Of a stretch of DNA of 64,000 nt, positions 1 to 8,144 are shown piece by piece. Source of the stretch: Deltaproteobacteria bacterium. Its GTDB lineage: Bacteria; Desulfobacterota; Binatia; HRBIN30; CADEER01. The notes below the pieces were generated by a model. The model saw nothing but the letters and a program-made list of their open reading frames with translations, was not told where the DNA came from and made no database searches. The number at the start of each line of letters is the position of its first letter. Positions within the stretch are counted from its first letter, which is position 1. The translations under genes and the position numbers were made by a program. The stretch spans positions 116,140 through 180,139 of the forward strand of contig JAJCZJ010000086.1 of assembly GCA_029262455.1 (NCBI GenBank), in the 5' to 3' direction.

Positions 1-131
1 GCCGAGAGCGCCTCGTGGTCGAGTTTCTTGATATCGCCGTGAATCCGGACACGGGGCGGCTCGCCCGAGGTGAGGTGGGCATCCGAAGCATCAGATTTGT
101 GGGCGAATGTCAGCAGTTCGGTAATGTCCAT
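1..131 (-). CDS. pilT: PilT-type twitching ATPase, N-terminal fragment
   Basis: The gene runs off the left edge, so only about 43 N-terminal residues are visible. They begin MDITELLTFAHKSDASDAHL and continue with SGEPPRVRIHGDIKKL. This matches the N-terminal domain of PilT/PilU, the cytoplasmic hexameric ATPase that retracts type IV pili. The ASD-x-HL and PP-x-x-R-x-x-G patterns are typical of the family. The ATG at 131 is preceded by a strong GGAGGAG ribosome-binding site at 136-142. The Walker motifs lie outside the window, so PilT cannot be told from PilU or another GspE-type ATPase with certainty. Confidence 0.8.
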   Translation of the reverse strand, partial: MDITELLTFAHKSDASDAHLTSGEPPRVRIHGDIKKLDHEALS

Positions 132-278
132 GAAGCTCCTCCAGACACCTATACTAGCAAGCCGCACGCCAAGTGGGAAAACGAACCGCACATTCTGGAT
201 CGGGCCCCGGCTGTGCGACATGATTTGTCACTTCGCTCGAGCGATGTGACAATAGTGACGCATTGGGTCCGTAATCCG

Positions 279-899
279 TCAGGGAATGATCATGCTGCGA
301 CGCATGAAATCGTACAGAATATTGGCGAAACCGTGGTAGAGCGCCGGTACGACGACCCCACCGGTCCGTGCGCGTAGCCATCCGGCGAAGAGGCCGAAAA
401 AGGCCACTCGGACCCGTCCCCAGTCGCCTGTGATGACGTGACAGAGGCCGAACAGGAGCGAAGCCAATATCAGACCCCAGCCGACCTGGACTCCGAGAAG
501 CCGGTAGGGTTTTCCGAATGTCTTGTCGAGCTCGGTCTGGAGGTAGCCTCGGAAGAAGACCTCTTCGGACAGGCCAATGACGACGATGTGGGTGATCGCC
601 AATTGCAGTAGATTTGGATTCAGGGTTGGCTCGAAGTGCGCCCCAAACGCGATGCGGGTGAAGCCATAGTGGAGTAGCGCGTAGCCCCCGAATATCGTCG
701 TAACGACGAGTGCGTGGAAGCCGAGCGACCCGGGTTTGCCGAGGCAGAGACCGTACTCCTCGTAGGGACGGCGTTGTGACGTGATCCAGACGAATGGAAC
801 GAGTAGCCAAAGCGTCGGCGCCCCGATGCCGACGGCGAGTACCAGGGTGGCCGGTAGCAGGACCAGTGCCTCGATCGTTCTCGGATGAAGTCGTGACAT
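279..899 (-). CDS. CPBP family intramembrane glutamic protease
   Basis: This 206-residue multi-pass membrane protein has the three conserved motifs of the CPBP (CAAX prenyl protease 2/Abi) family: EExxxR at residues 112-117 (SEEVFFRG), FxxxH at 150-154 (FGLCH) and HxxxN at 189-193 (HGFAN). Together these supply the catalytic glutamate and its partners inside the membrane. Bacterial members have varied and often unknown substrates, including sortase-like protein processing in myxobacteria, so the substrate here is unknown. It lies downstream of pmbA on the same strand with a 90-nt gap. The call of family is firm, the role is open. Confidence 0.85.
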   Translation of the reverse strand: MSRLHPRTIEALVLLPATLVLAVGIGAPTLWLLVPFVWITSQRRPYEEYGLCLGKPGSLGFHALVVTTIFGGYALLHYGFTRIAFGAHFEPTLNPNLLQLAITHIVVIGLSEEVFFRGYLQTELDKTFGKPYRLLGVQVGWGLILASLLFGLCHVITGDWGRVRVAFFGLFAGWLRARTGGVVVPALYHGFANILYDFMRRSMIIP

Positions 900-989
900 T
901 GTGAATGGGCCGCTGGGTGTGGCTCAACTACGACTCGAACGCAGCCTCTGCCGCGAAAAAGATCCTGCGCTCTGTCGATGAATGGGCCG

Positions 990-2342
990 CTAGGACCCGG
1001 CAATGGTCATCTTGGCGATTTTCAAAGTCGGAGAGCAGACGCTGCGTCTCATCTCCAGATCGGAGCCGACGACCTCGATACCCGCCAGCATGTCGAGCAA
1101 ATTTCCGGCAATGGTGATCTCGCTGACCGGGTAACAGAGTTTTCCGTTCTCGATCCACATCCCGCTGGCGCCGCGTGAGTAGTCGCCGGTAACCTGGTTC
1201 ACGCCGAACCCCATGAGCTCGGTCACGTAAAGGCCGGAAGACACCGAGGCGATAATGTCGTCTGGCGAAGTGTTTCCAGCCGCGAGGTAGAGGTTGGTTG
1301 GGCTCACTCCCGGCGAGTCGCCGACCGAGCGCGACGCGTTTCCGGTCGGCTTGCTTGAGAGCTTGCGGGCGGAATAGCTGTCGAAAAGGTAGTTCGCCAA
1401 AATTCCCTTGTCGATCACCGGTGTACGTCGGGTCGCGATTCCTTCTCCGTCGAAGGGCTTCGAACCCAAGCCACCCGGGATGTTGCCCTCGTCGATGATC
1501 GACACGAACTCTGGCATCAGCTTTTGGCCGAGCTTGCCCTGAAGAAAGGAGAGACCGCGATACAGAGCGCCTCCTGAGACCGCGCCCGCTATGTGTCCGA
1601 CAAGGCTGGCGGCCATGTCGGGGTCGAATACGACAGGAACTTCGGCGGTGCCGACCTGGCGGGAGCCGAGGCGGCGTAGGGCGCGCTCGGCTGCTCGTTT
1701 GCCGATTGATTCGGGTGAGTCGAGTTCGCTGAGGCGGCGGCGCGAGCTGTACCAATAGTCCCGTTCCATTGAGCCGTTCTCGGTGGCGACAGGTACGGCC
1801 GACAGCGAACAGCTCGAAGTACGGTAGCTGCCGCTGAACCCGTTGCTGGCTGCGTAGACGACGCGATGGCTCCCGCTGCCAAACTCGCCGCCTTCCGAGT
1901 TCGTGATTCGGTCGTCGGCCTGCATCGCTGCCGCTTCCGCCTCTTTGCACCACTCGGTCGCCGTTTCGGCGGTGATCTCCGCAATGGCGGGGTCGTAGAG
2001 TTCGAGGTCGACCACATCGGTGGCGAGGTGTTCGAGTTGCGGCAGGCCGCTGAACTCGTCCGAAGCGGTTACGCGGGCTAGGGCTACGGAGTCTTCGGCA
2101 AGCCCGGCTAACGAGTCGGGGGAAAAATCGGCGGTCGATGTGATGGCGCTGCTGTGGTCGGCGAAAGCGCGCAACCCGAGGTGGCGGCCGGTCGAGCGCT
2201 GGACTTTCTCGATTTCGCCGAGTCTCACGCCTACGGACAACGAATCGCCTTCGGCCACGACGACGTCAGCAGCCGTGGCGCCGTGCCGTTTCGCTTCACT
2301 GAGCAGAAAGTCGGCGATCTCTTCAAGACTTTTCTCGCTCAC
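990..2342 (-). CDS. pmbA: PmbA/TldE subunit of the TldD/TldE metalloprotease
   Basis: This 450-residue protein belongs to the PmbA/TldE family. TldE pairs with TldD in a cytoplasmic metalloprotease that degrades unfolded peptides and, in enterobacteria, matures microcin B17 and degrades the CcdA antitoxin. As expected for the non-catalytic partner it lacks the HExxxH motif. It keeps the family core near residues 230-330 (VVFDPDMAASLVGHIAGA, then GGLGSKPFDGEG). It starts at GTG 2342, overlapping the tldD stop by four bases (GTGA), so the two are translationally coupled. Confidence 0.92.
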   Translation of the reverse strand: MSEKSLEEIADFLLSEAKRHGATAADVVVAEGDSLSVGVRLGEIEKVQRSTGRHLGLRAFADHSSAITSTADFSPDSLAGLAEDSVALARVTASDEFSGLPQLEHLATDVVDLELYDPAIAEITAETATEWCKEAEAAAMQADDRITNSEGGEFGSGSHRVVYAASNGFSGSYRTSSCSLSAVPVATENGSMERDYWYSSRRRLSELDSPESIGKRAAERALRRLGSRQVGTAEVPVVFDPDMAASLVGHIAGAVSGGALYRGLSFLQGKLGQKLMPEFVSIIDEGNIPGGLGSKPFDGEGIATRRTPVIDKGILANYLFDSYSARKLSSKPTGNASRSVGDSPGVSPTNLYLAAGNTSPDDIIASVSSGLYVTELMGFGVNQVTGDYSRGASGMWIENGKLCYPVSEITIAGNLLDMLAGIEVVGSDLEMRRSVCSPTLKIAKMTIAGS

Positions 2343-3793
2343 GCCTGGGTCCCTCCGACGGTCATCCCGTCGATCTTGATCGATGGCAGTCCGACTCCGA
2401 CGGGAACCGATTGGCCGTCCTTGCCACAGGTGCCGATACCCTCGTCGAGGGCGAGGTCGTTACCGACCATGGAAATGCGCGACAGTGATTCGGGGCCGTT
2501 GCCGATGAGAGTCGCGCCCTTGACCGGACGTGTGATCGCTCCGTCTTCGATCAGATAGGCTTCGGTTGCGGAAAAGACGAACTTGCCGCTGGTGATGTCG
2601 ACTTGACCACCACCGAACGAAGCGGCGTAGAGGCCATTGGGGACCGACTTGATGATATCCTCCGGGTCCGATTCTCCGGCCAGCATGAAAGTGTTGGTCA
2701 TACGAGGCATCGGCGCATGAGCAAAGCTCTCGCGCCGGCCGTTTCCGGTTTCGCTCATGCCCATGAGGCGGGCGTTCATCTTGTCCTGCAAGTAGCCGCG
2801 CAGAATGCCTTTCTCGATCAACACCGTTCGGCTGGTCGCGGTCCCTTCGTCGTCGCAGTTGAGCGAGCCGCGGCGGTTGCGAATCGTGCCGTCATCGATG
2901 ACGGTGCAGAGCTCGGAGGCGACGCGCTCACCGATCCGGTCGCTGAAGGCAGACGTCTTCTTGCGATTGAAATCCCCTTCGAGTCCATGTCCGACGGCCT
3001 CGTGCAATAAGACGCCGGGCCAACCCGGGCCGAGAACGACGGCCATGTTACCGGCCGGTGCGTCAACGGCTGCCAAATTGCGCAGCGCCTGGTCGGCTGC
3101 GGTTTTCACCCAATCGAGATAGCGATCGTCGTCGGTCAGAAAAGAAAACTCGACCCGGCCCCCACCGCCGCTGGTGCCTTGTTGGCGAACTCCATTCTCT
3201 TCTGCGACACAGCTGATGCTGAGCCGAACCAGCGGTTGGACGTCGCCGACGACGACGCCGGACGAGTTCACGATGAGAATGATCTTCTGCTCGATGCCGA
3301 GACCAGCCATGACGTTGGTGATGCGCGAGTCGTGGCGCCGCGCCGCAATGTCGATCTTGCCGAGCAGGTCGATCTTTTCCTGCAGCGACGTGTCGAGCGG
3401 GTGGTTTGCCAGTGAGTAGAGGTCGTGTTGGGGGGCAGCGATTCGCACCGAGACTCCAGTGTCCGAGCTGCCGGAGTCAGCGATCGTGCGGGCCGTCTCG
3501 GTCGCAACACGCAACGTTTTGAGATTGACATCATCGGTGTGGGCGCAGCCAAATTTGTCCCCGGCGACAACCCGCACACCCGCACCTTGCGAGATGTTCT
3601 TGTTGGCTTTCTTGACGATCCCTTCCTCGAGCGAAAACGATTCCGAGGAGCGGAATTCGAAGTAGAGATCAGCAAAGTCCGCCTTGCGCGCGATCGCGCT
3701 ACCGATGGTATCGGCCAGCGAGTCGTCGTTGAGAGCAAAACGGTCGAGAAAAAACTTACGCGGCTCGAGCGAGCCAGCAGTGGATTCAGGCAT
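2339..3793 (-). CDS. tldD: TldD catalytic metalloprotease subunit
   Basis: This 484-residue protein is the zinc-bearing partner of the TldD/TldE protease. The HExxxH motif is visible as HEAVGHG, with H264, E265 and H269. It is followed by the conserved LEGDFNRKKTSAFSDR stretch. The N-terminal domain (about residues 30-120) includes the family pattern RSSESFSLEEG. Its last bases overlap the start of pmbA, giving a two-gene operon that encodes both halves of the heterodimer. Length agrees with the family. No specific peptide substrate is encoded next to it. Confidence 0.94.
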   Translation of the reverse strand: MPESTAGSLEPRKFFLDRFALNDDSLADTIGSAIARKADFADLYFEFRSSESFSLEEGIVKKANKNISQGAGVRVVAGDKFGCAHTDDVNLKTLRVATETARTIADSGSSDTGVSVRIAAPQHDLYSLANHPLDTSLQEKIDLLGKIDIAARRHDSRITNVMAGLGIEQKIILIVNSSGVVVGDVQPLVRLSISCVAEENGVRQQGTSGGGGRVEFSFLTDDDRYLDWVKTAADQALRNLAAVDAPAGNMAVVLGPGWPGVLLHEAVGHGLEGDFNRKKTSAFSDRIGERVASELCTVIDDGTIRNRRGSLNCDDEGTATSRTVLIEKGILRGYLQDKMNARLMGMSETGNGRRESFAHAPMPRMTNTFMLAGESDPEDIIKSVPNGLYAASFGGGQVDITSGKFVFSATEAYLIEDGAITRPVKGATLIGNGPESLSRISMVGNDLALDEGIGTCGKDGQSVPVGVGLPSIKIDGMTVGGTQA

Positions 3794-3858
3794 GATTACT
3801 GCTCCAAAGTTGAGTGGATCGGTCCAAGGTAGCAGACGGAGCAGTTGTGCGGAACTGT

Positions 3859-4028
3859 GAGGTACAGGTGCGGGGTACAGGGTGCGGGGTACGGGGTGCG
3901 GGGTACGGGGTACGGGGTACGGGGTGCGGGGTACAGGGTCCGTGCCACGTACCAGCTTTCAGGGTTTGTTGCCCGTACCCCGTGGGCCGTACCCTGTACC
4001 CCGATCACACCCCGTGCCCCGCACCTCA
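3859..4028. repeat. 7-bp tandem repeat array with inverted second half
   Basis: Between tldD and the Nudix gene, a 7-base unit GGGGTAC, varying to GGGGTGC, is repeated about ten times between 3859 and 3941. A complementary series (GTACCCC, CCGTACCC, CCCCGTGCCCC) follows at about 3971-4028. The two halves can fold into a long GC-rich cruciform with a loop of about 30 bases around 3942-3970. The right arm reaches the stop codon of the Nudix gene, so an mRNA read from that side would end in this hairpin. It may act as a terminator or a REP-like element. No spacers of CRISPR type are present. Confidence 0.85.
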
Positions 4029-4439
4029 CTCCGTCCCCCGCGTCGCAAGCATCTCGACAATCGGGAGATCGGCCTCCAGTAGGTCGATATCGGCCATCTC
4101 GGCGGGCATCAGCCAGCGCATCTCCTCGAAGATCAGATTCTGAATCCGTCCCTTGTAGTGATCGACGTTGAAGAACCAGAGCTCGACGGTCGGTCCGGCG
4201 GGGTAGGAGTGTTTCGAGGTAGTGAGCAGCTCACCGATGGTGGCGTCGATTCCGAGCTCCTCGTGCAGCTCGCGTTGCAGGCAGGCTTGCGGAGTTTCCC
4301 CGGGCTCGATCTTTCCACCCGGAAACTCCCACTTGCGTGGGTGCGGTTGATCGCCGCGCCGCCGGCAAACGAGGATCTTGTCTCTCTCTCGTACAATGGC
4401 GGCACTAACCCGTATGGTATTTCCTGGGTCCTCACGCAT
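4026..4439 (-). CDS. mutT: Nudix hydrolase, MutT-like
   Basis: A 137-residue MutT-type Nudix hydrolase, predicted to remove pyrophosphate from nucleoside triphosphates such as 8-oxo-dGTP and so sanitise the nucleotide pool. The complete Nudix box GX5EX7REUXEEXGU spans residues 42-64, with the metal-binding glutamates in RELHEELGI. The upstream PHPRKWEFPGG segment is also typical of MutT. It lies 43 nt downstream of the FAD monooxygenase gene on the same strand. The stop codon sits inside the tandem-repeat hairpin. Substrate assignment is by similarity only. Confidence 0.88.
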   Translation of the reverse strand: MREDPGNTIRVSAAIVRERDKILVCRRRGDQPHPRKWEFPGGKIEPGETPQACLQRELHEELGIDATIGELLTTSKHSYPAGPTVELWFFNVDHYKGRIQNLIFEEMRWLMPAEMADIDLLEADLPIVEMLATRGTE

Positions 4440-4482
4440 GTCGGTAGGGCTTAGCGCAGATGAAGTGACTGCGCGAAGTCTT

Positions 4483-5832
4483 TCAGTTGGCTAGATTCGG
4501 TACCGCCATGTCGAGATCGCCCGTTTCCGCGCGGGTGAGGGCTCGGTCGAGTACCTTTTGTTGGCGGTCGATGACTGAGCGCAGCCGAGCCGCGCGTGGC
4601 ATCGCGGTCCATGGGGCGAAGTTGCCGTGCAGTGATTCTGCGGCGAGCCAGGCCAGTACGCGGGACGGTGGCATCATGTCCTGCGGCCGAATTTCGCGGG
4701 TCATCATCCAGTCCATTCGCTGTTGCATGGCCGGGCTCTTTTGCGCGTGTTTGAAGGCGATCCGGGTGAAAGGGTTGTTGTACTCGGGCGAGCCCATTTC
4801 GCCGGCGAAGTGGTAAAGCCCAATCGACTCGGCGTCGCGCCGGCGCCAGTAAAGCCTCATGGCCTTTTCGCTGCCGTCGATGATCGCATCGGACAGGTCT
4901 GCGGCGTCGCGGACGGCGTCGGAGATCCCGAGACCTGGTGTGGGATCGATGTGCAGGCCGGAGTCGCCGACCAGCGCCCACCCGGGTCCGATCGCTTGCT
5001 TCATGAAGAACTTCGGCGAAACCAGACCGACCGGCTTCGCTACCATTTGACTACCTTCCAGGAGCGGCGCGGTGAGGCTCCCGTTTTTCAGATGGCTCAG
5101 TAGTCCCTCGGTCGGGTCGCGTTTCCAGCCCTGTAGCTGGTCGCGATGGGCTCCGCCGGCCATCAGGAGTAGATTGGAATCGGTGAGAAAGACGGCGCGG
5201 GCAACGTCTCCTTCGATGTGGATGCACGCGCCCCAATCGTAGCGCGGGTCTTGGTCGAAGACCGGCGTTTTCTCGAAGTAACTCCAGTAGACGCCGTTGA
5301 CCGACGACGACTCTAGGTAGGTGGGGGCGTCGACCAGTTTTGCGATTGTGGAGTTGCGGCCGTCGGCGCCGACGACGAGCGGTGCGCGAATCTCCGACTC
5401 GACTCCGGAGCGACTGACGCGTACGCCGCATACGCGATCTCCGTCGCGGAGCAAGGCGATGACACGGGTTTCGTCCGAGACCTCGACTCCCGCATCGATC
5501 GCGGCCTGTTGGAGTGCCGGGTCGAGTTTGCAGCGCCGAGGCGACCGCGAGTCCATCGTCGTGCCGTTGAGCGTGATCTGCAGGTGGCTGTCTTCGACTT
5601 GGAAGCGGAAAGCCTTGTTCGGCGGCGCTAATGCCCGAACGGTGTCGCCGAGGCCAAGCCGGTCGAACATCTTCATGCCGTACGGCTGGATTGCGTGCGT
5701 CGAGATCGGTTGATCGCTAAAGAGCGGGGACTTGTCGATTGCAACGACCCGGACGCCAGCGGCTTGAAGCGCCTTGGCAAGCGGAGCGCCAGCGCAACGG
5801 AACCCGACGATGATGACGTCTGCGTCTGCCAT
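4483..5832 (-). CDS. FAD-dependent monooxygenase/oxidoreductase
   Basis: This is a 449-residue flavoprotein of the group A monooxygenase/geranylgeranyl reductase superfamily. Visible elements are the N-terminal Rossmann nucleotide-binding segment (MADADVIIVGFRCAGAPLAK), the central DG motif (VVGADGRNSTIAKL) and the C-terminal GD motif (ALVGDSGLHIDPTPGLGIS), where FAD ribose and phosphates bind. An open frame extends 36 codons upstream, but the ATG at 5832 places the Rossmann fold at the N-terminus as in relatives. The substrate cannot be read from the sequence; halogenases and ubiquinone hydroxylases share this fold. Confidence 0.85.
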   Translation of the reverse strand: MADADVIIVGFRCAGAPLAKALQAAGVRVVAIDKSPLFSDQPISTHAIQPYGMKMFDRLGLGDTVRALAPPNKAFRFQVEDSHLQITLNGTTMDSRSPRRCKLDPALQQAAIDAGVEVSDETRVIALLRDGDRVCGVRVSRSGVESEIRAPLVVGADGRNSTIAKLVDAPTYLESSSVNGVYWSYFEKTPVFDQDPRYDWGACIHIEGDVARAVFLTDSNLLLMAGGAHRDQLQGWKRDPTEGLLSHLKNGSLTAPLLEGSQMVAKPVGLVSPKFFMKQAIGPGWALVGDSGLHIDPTPGLGISDAVRDAADLSDAIIDGSEKAMRLYWRRRDAESIGLYHFAGEMGSPEYNNPFTRIAFKHAQKSPAMQQRMDWMMTREIRPQDMMPPSRVLAWLAAESLHGNFAPWTAMPRAARLRSVIDRQQKVLDRALTRAETGDLDMAVPNLAN

Positions 5833-6001
5833 GGGATTACGGTAGCACCTTTGGTGGTGGCCGAAAGTATGGGGTTTTGGGCGAGGTGTACTGCGCAGCC
5901 CCTGGGTCGCGACGCACTTCCTCGCTTGCACCTGGACCATCGTTGGTTAGGGGTGGAAAATGAGTGTTGAGGGGAGCGGAAGCGAGGGGTCTCGCCCAAC
6001 C

Positions 6002-6835
6002 CTAGTGGAGTACGGGGCTGTCGGTCTGCAACTTGACCAACTCGTTGCGGACGAGTCCCGCACTTTCGTCGTTTGGTGCGACTTCGAGAAAGCGTTCGAG
6101 ATCTGCTCGAGCCGCGTCGAAGCATTCGAGCTGCAAGTAGAGTGCGGCTCGGTCGCGCAGTTCGTTCGTCGAGTCTGGTCGCACGAGCAAGATCCGTTCG
6201 CTGCAGCGAAGCGCATCCTCGAACTCCCGGGCGCGCAAGTGGATGAGCTTCAGGTTGCCCAGCATCCGGGTCAAGATGTCGCGCGGCGCCGTAGCGGCGA
6301 GATGGCTTGGGTCGAGTTCGGCCTCTGGCCCTGCCACCGCCCGCAGTCTTGCCGTGCATCCCGCCTCGTCGAGTACGGTGCCGAAGAACGGATCGATCAC
6401 GGTCTGGTGGCTGTCGACGTGAACTGCGAGAAAGTGTCCGGGAAAGCCGACTCCACGCACATCGAGTCCACAGCGATGGCCGACCTCGACGTAGACTAGG
6501 GCGAGCGTGATCGGGATCCCGATGCGCCGATCGAGGACTTCATTGAAGTAGCTGTTGCGCCGGTCGTAGTAGTCGTTGTCATTGCCACGAAAGCCGCAGT
6601 GCTTGGCGAGGAACCCGATCAACCCATCGACCTCGCGGCCGTCTTCAGCTGCGATATGTTGCTGCGCCCTGACTGCGAGGGCGTTGAGCTCCTCGATGTA
6701 GTGAGAGACGAAACGATCTACGTCGATTTCGTCGTAGCCCTCTGCCGCGATGAGAAGTGCGGCCTTAGCCAAGTCGATGTCGTTCGTGCCGCCCGAGACG
6801 AGGGCAGTGAATCGCTCGCGCGCTGTCGCTGCCAT
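6002..6835 (-). CDS. SirB1-like transglutaminase-fold protein with TPR tail
   Basis: A cytoplasmic protein of about 277 residues, related to the SirB1/UPF0162 family. The N-terminal half has the transglutaminase-like core pattern NSYFNEVLDRRIGIPITLAL, then GFPGHFLAVHVD and TVIDPFFG. The C-terminal half (about the last 90 residues) contains tetratricopeptide-like helices (ALRCSERILLVRP, then ARADLERFLEVAPND). Molecular function of the family is not established. The start is uncertain: ATG 6835 gives the compact form, while ATG 6871 would add 12 residues. It is divergent from the acyl-CoA dehydrogenase gene. Confidence 0.8.
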   Translation of the reverse strand: MAATARERFTALVSGGTNDIDLAKAALLIAAEGYDEIDVDRFVSHYIEELNALAVRAQQHIAAEDGREVDGLIGFLAKHCGFRGNDNDYYDRRNSYFNEVLDRRIGIPITLALVYVEVGHRCGLDVRGVGFPGHFLAVHVDSHQTVIDPFFGTVLDEAGCTARLRAVAGPEAELDPSHLAATAPRDILTRMLGNLKLIHLRAREFEDALRCSERILLVRPDSTNELRDRAALYLQLECFDAARADLERFLEVAPNDESAGLVRNELVKLQTDSPVLH

Positions 6836-6970
6836 GCAGAATGGACTACCGAATGCGCGGCCCTGCGACAACCGGGCACTTGTGTTGACACGCTGCTGAT
6901 AGCGGGAGAGAAGTTGTCGATCGGGTGCGAAACGGCATCGGGCATCACCTGTACGGAGCTAGGAGACGAG

Positions 6971-8125
6971 ATGGATTTTGGATTCAGTGAAGAGCAGGAG
7001 ATGCTGCGCGACAGTGTCCGTGAATTTCTCACCGGCGAGTGCCCGATGACCTACGTACGTCAGATGATGGATGATGAGAGCGGATATTCCGAAGATCAGT
7101 GGCACAAGATGGCGCAGCTCGGATGGACAGGGCTCATCATTCCGGAGGAGTTCGGCGGTGCCGGTCTCACGATGGTCGACATGATCGTGCTGCTCGAGGA
7201 GATGGGTAAGGTCGTGATGCCCGGGCCTTTTTTTGCGTCCGCCATCTTGGGCGGCATCGCGATTGGTCTCGGCGGTGATGCCGATCAGAAGCAGCGCTAC
7301 TTGCCGGCTCTCGCGACAGGTGAAAAGCGTGCGACACTGGCGCAGGTCGAGGAGAGCGGGCGCTGGGATTCAAAGGGAATCGCCATGGAGGCGAAGCCGG
7401 ACGGCGACGGGTTTCGTCTGAAGGGAGCGAAGCTGTTCGTTCACGATGCTCACAATGCAGACGTTCTGGTCGTAGCGGCGCGCACCTCGGGCGACACCGA
7501 CGACGGTGTGACGCTGTTCGTAGTAGATTCGGGCGACGGTGTGACGACGCGGGTGCTCAAGACGATGGACCAGACGCGCAAGTTGTGTGAGGTCGAGTTC
7601 GATGTTCGCGTTGGCAGCGACGCAGTGCTGGGGGCCGTCGGCAGTGGTTGGCCGGTTCTCGAGAAGCTGGTGGATTGTGCCAAAGTGGCGCTGTGTGCCG
7701 AGATGTGTGGCGGCGCACAGCGAGTTCTCGACATGAGCGTTGAGTACGCCAAGGTGCGCGAACAGTTCGGGAAGCCGATCGGCAGTTTTCAGGCAATCCA
7801 GCACAAGTGTGCGGACATGATGGTGCAGGTCGAGAGCGCGAAGTCAGCGACTTACTATGCTGCGTGGGCCGTGGCTAGCGACGTTCCTGAGGCACATTTG
7901 GCCGCCTGCATGGCGAAGGCCTACTGCTCGGATGCTTATCGTGATGTTTCGGGCGAGGGGATCCAGATTCACGGCGGAATCGGATTTACCTGGGAACACG
8001 ACATGCATCTGTACTTCAAGCGCGCCAAGGGCTCCGAGGTGACCTTTGGCGATGCTACTTGGAATCGCGAGCTCGTGGCACAAGTGGTACTCGATCACCC
8101 GGAGTCCATTGCTGCCGACAGCTAG
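6971..8125 (+). CDS. Acyl-CoA dehydrogenase
   Basis: A 384-residue acyl-CoA dehydrogenase that should oxidise an acyl-CoA to the 2-enoyl-CoA with FAD and pass electrons to ETF. It begins MDFGFSEEQEMLRDSVREFL, the classic N-terminal helix. The middle shows the beta domain, and the C-terminal helical domain contains REQFGKPIGSFQAIQHKCAD and IQIHGGIGFTWEHDMHLYF, a region bearing flavin contacts and substrate elements. ATG 6971 has a GGAG/AGGAG site just upstream; a longer open frame to 6599 is antisense to the SirB1-like gene and is not used. The chain-length or sterol preference is unknown. Confidence 0.93.
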   Translation: MDFGFSEEQEMLRDSVREFLTGECPMTYVRQMMDDESGYSEDQWHKMAQLGWTGLIIPEEFGGAGLTMVDMIVLLEEMGKVVMPGPFFASAILGGIAIGLGGDADQKQRYLPALATGEKRATLAQVEESGRWDSKGIAMEAKPDGDGFRLKGAKLFVHDAHNADVLVVAARTSGDTDDGVTLFVVDSGDGVTTRVLKTMDQTRKLCEVEFDVRVGSDAVLGAVGSGWPVLEKLVDCAKVALCAEMCGGAQRVLDMSVEYAKVREQFGKPIGSFQAIQHKCADMMVQVESAKSATYYAAWAVASDVPEAHLAACMAKAYCSDAYRDVSGEGIQIHGGIGFTWEHDMHLYFKRAKGSEVTFGDATWNRELVAQVVLDHPESIAADS

Positions 8126-8144
8126 CTAGAGAACCACGAAGTTG

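Noticed and set aside
154..927. Minus-strand 257-codon frame over the CPBP protease
   Set aside because: Arginine/histidine-rich composition, and antiparallel-frame shadow of the 279-899 gene, whose motifs are clear.
3859..4028. CRISPR array
   Set aside because: Units are 7 bp and contiguous, without spacers, and the second half is inverted.
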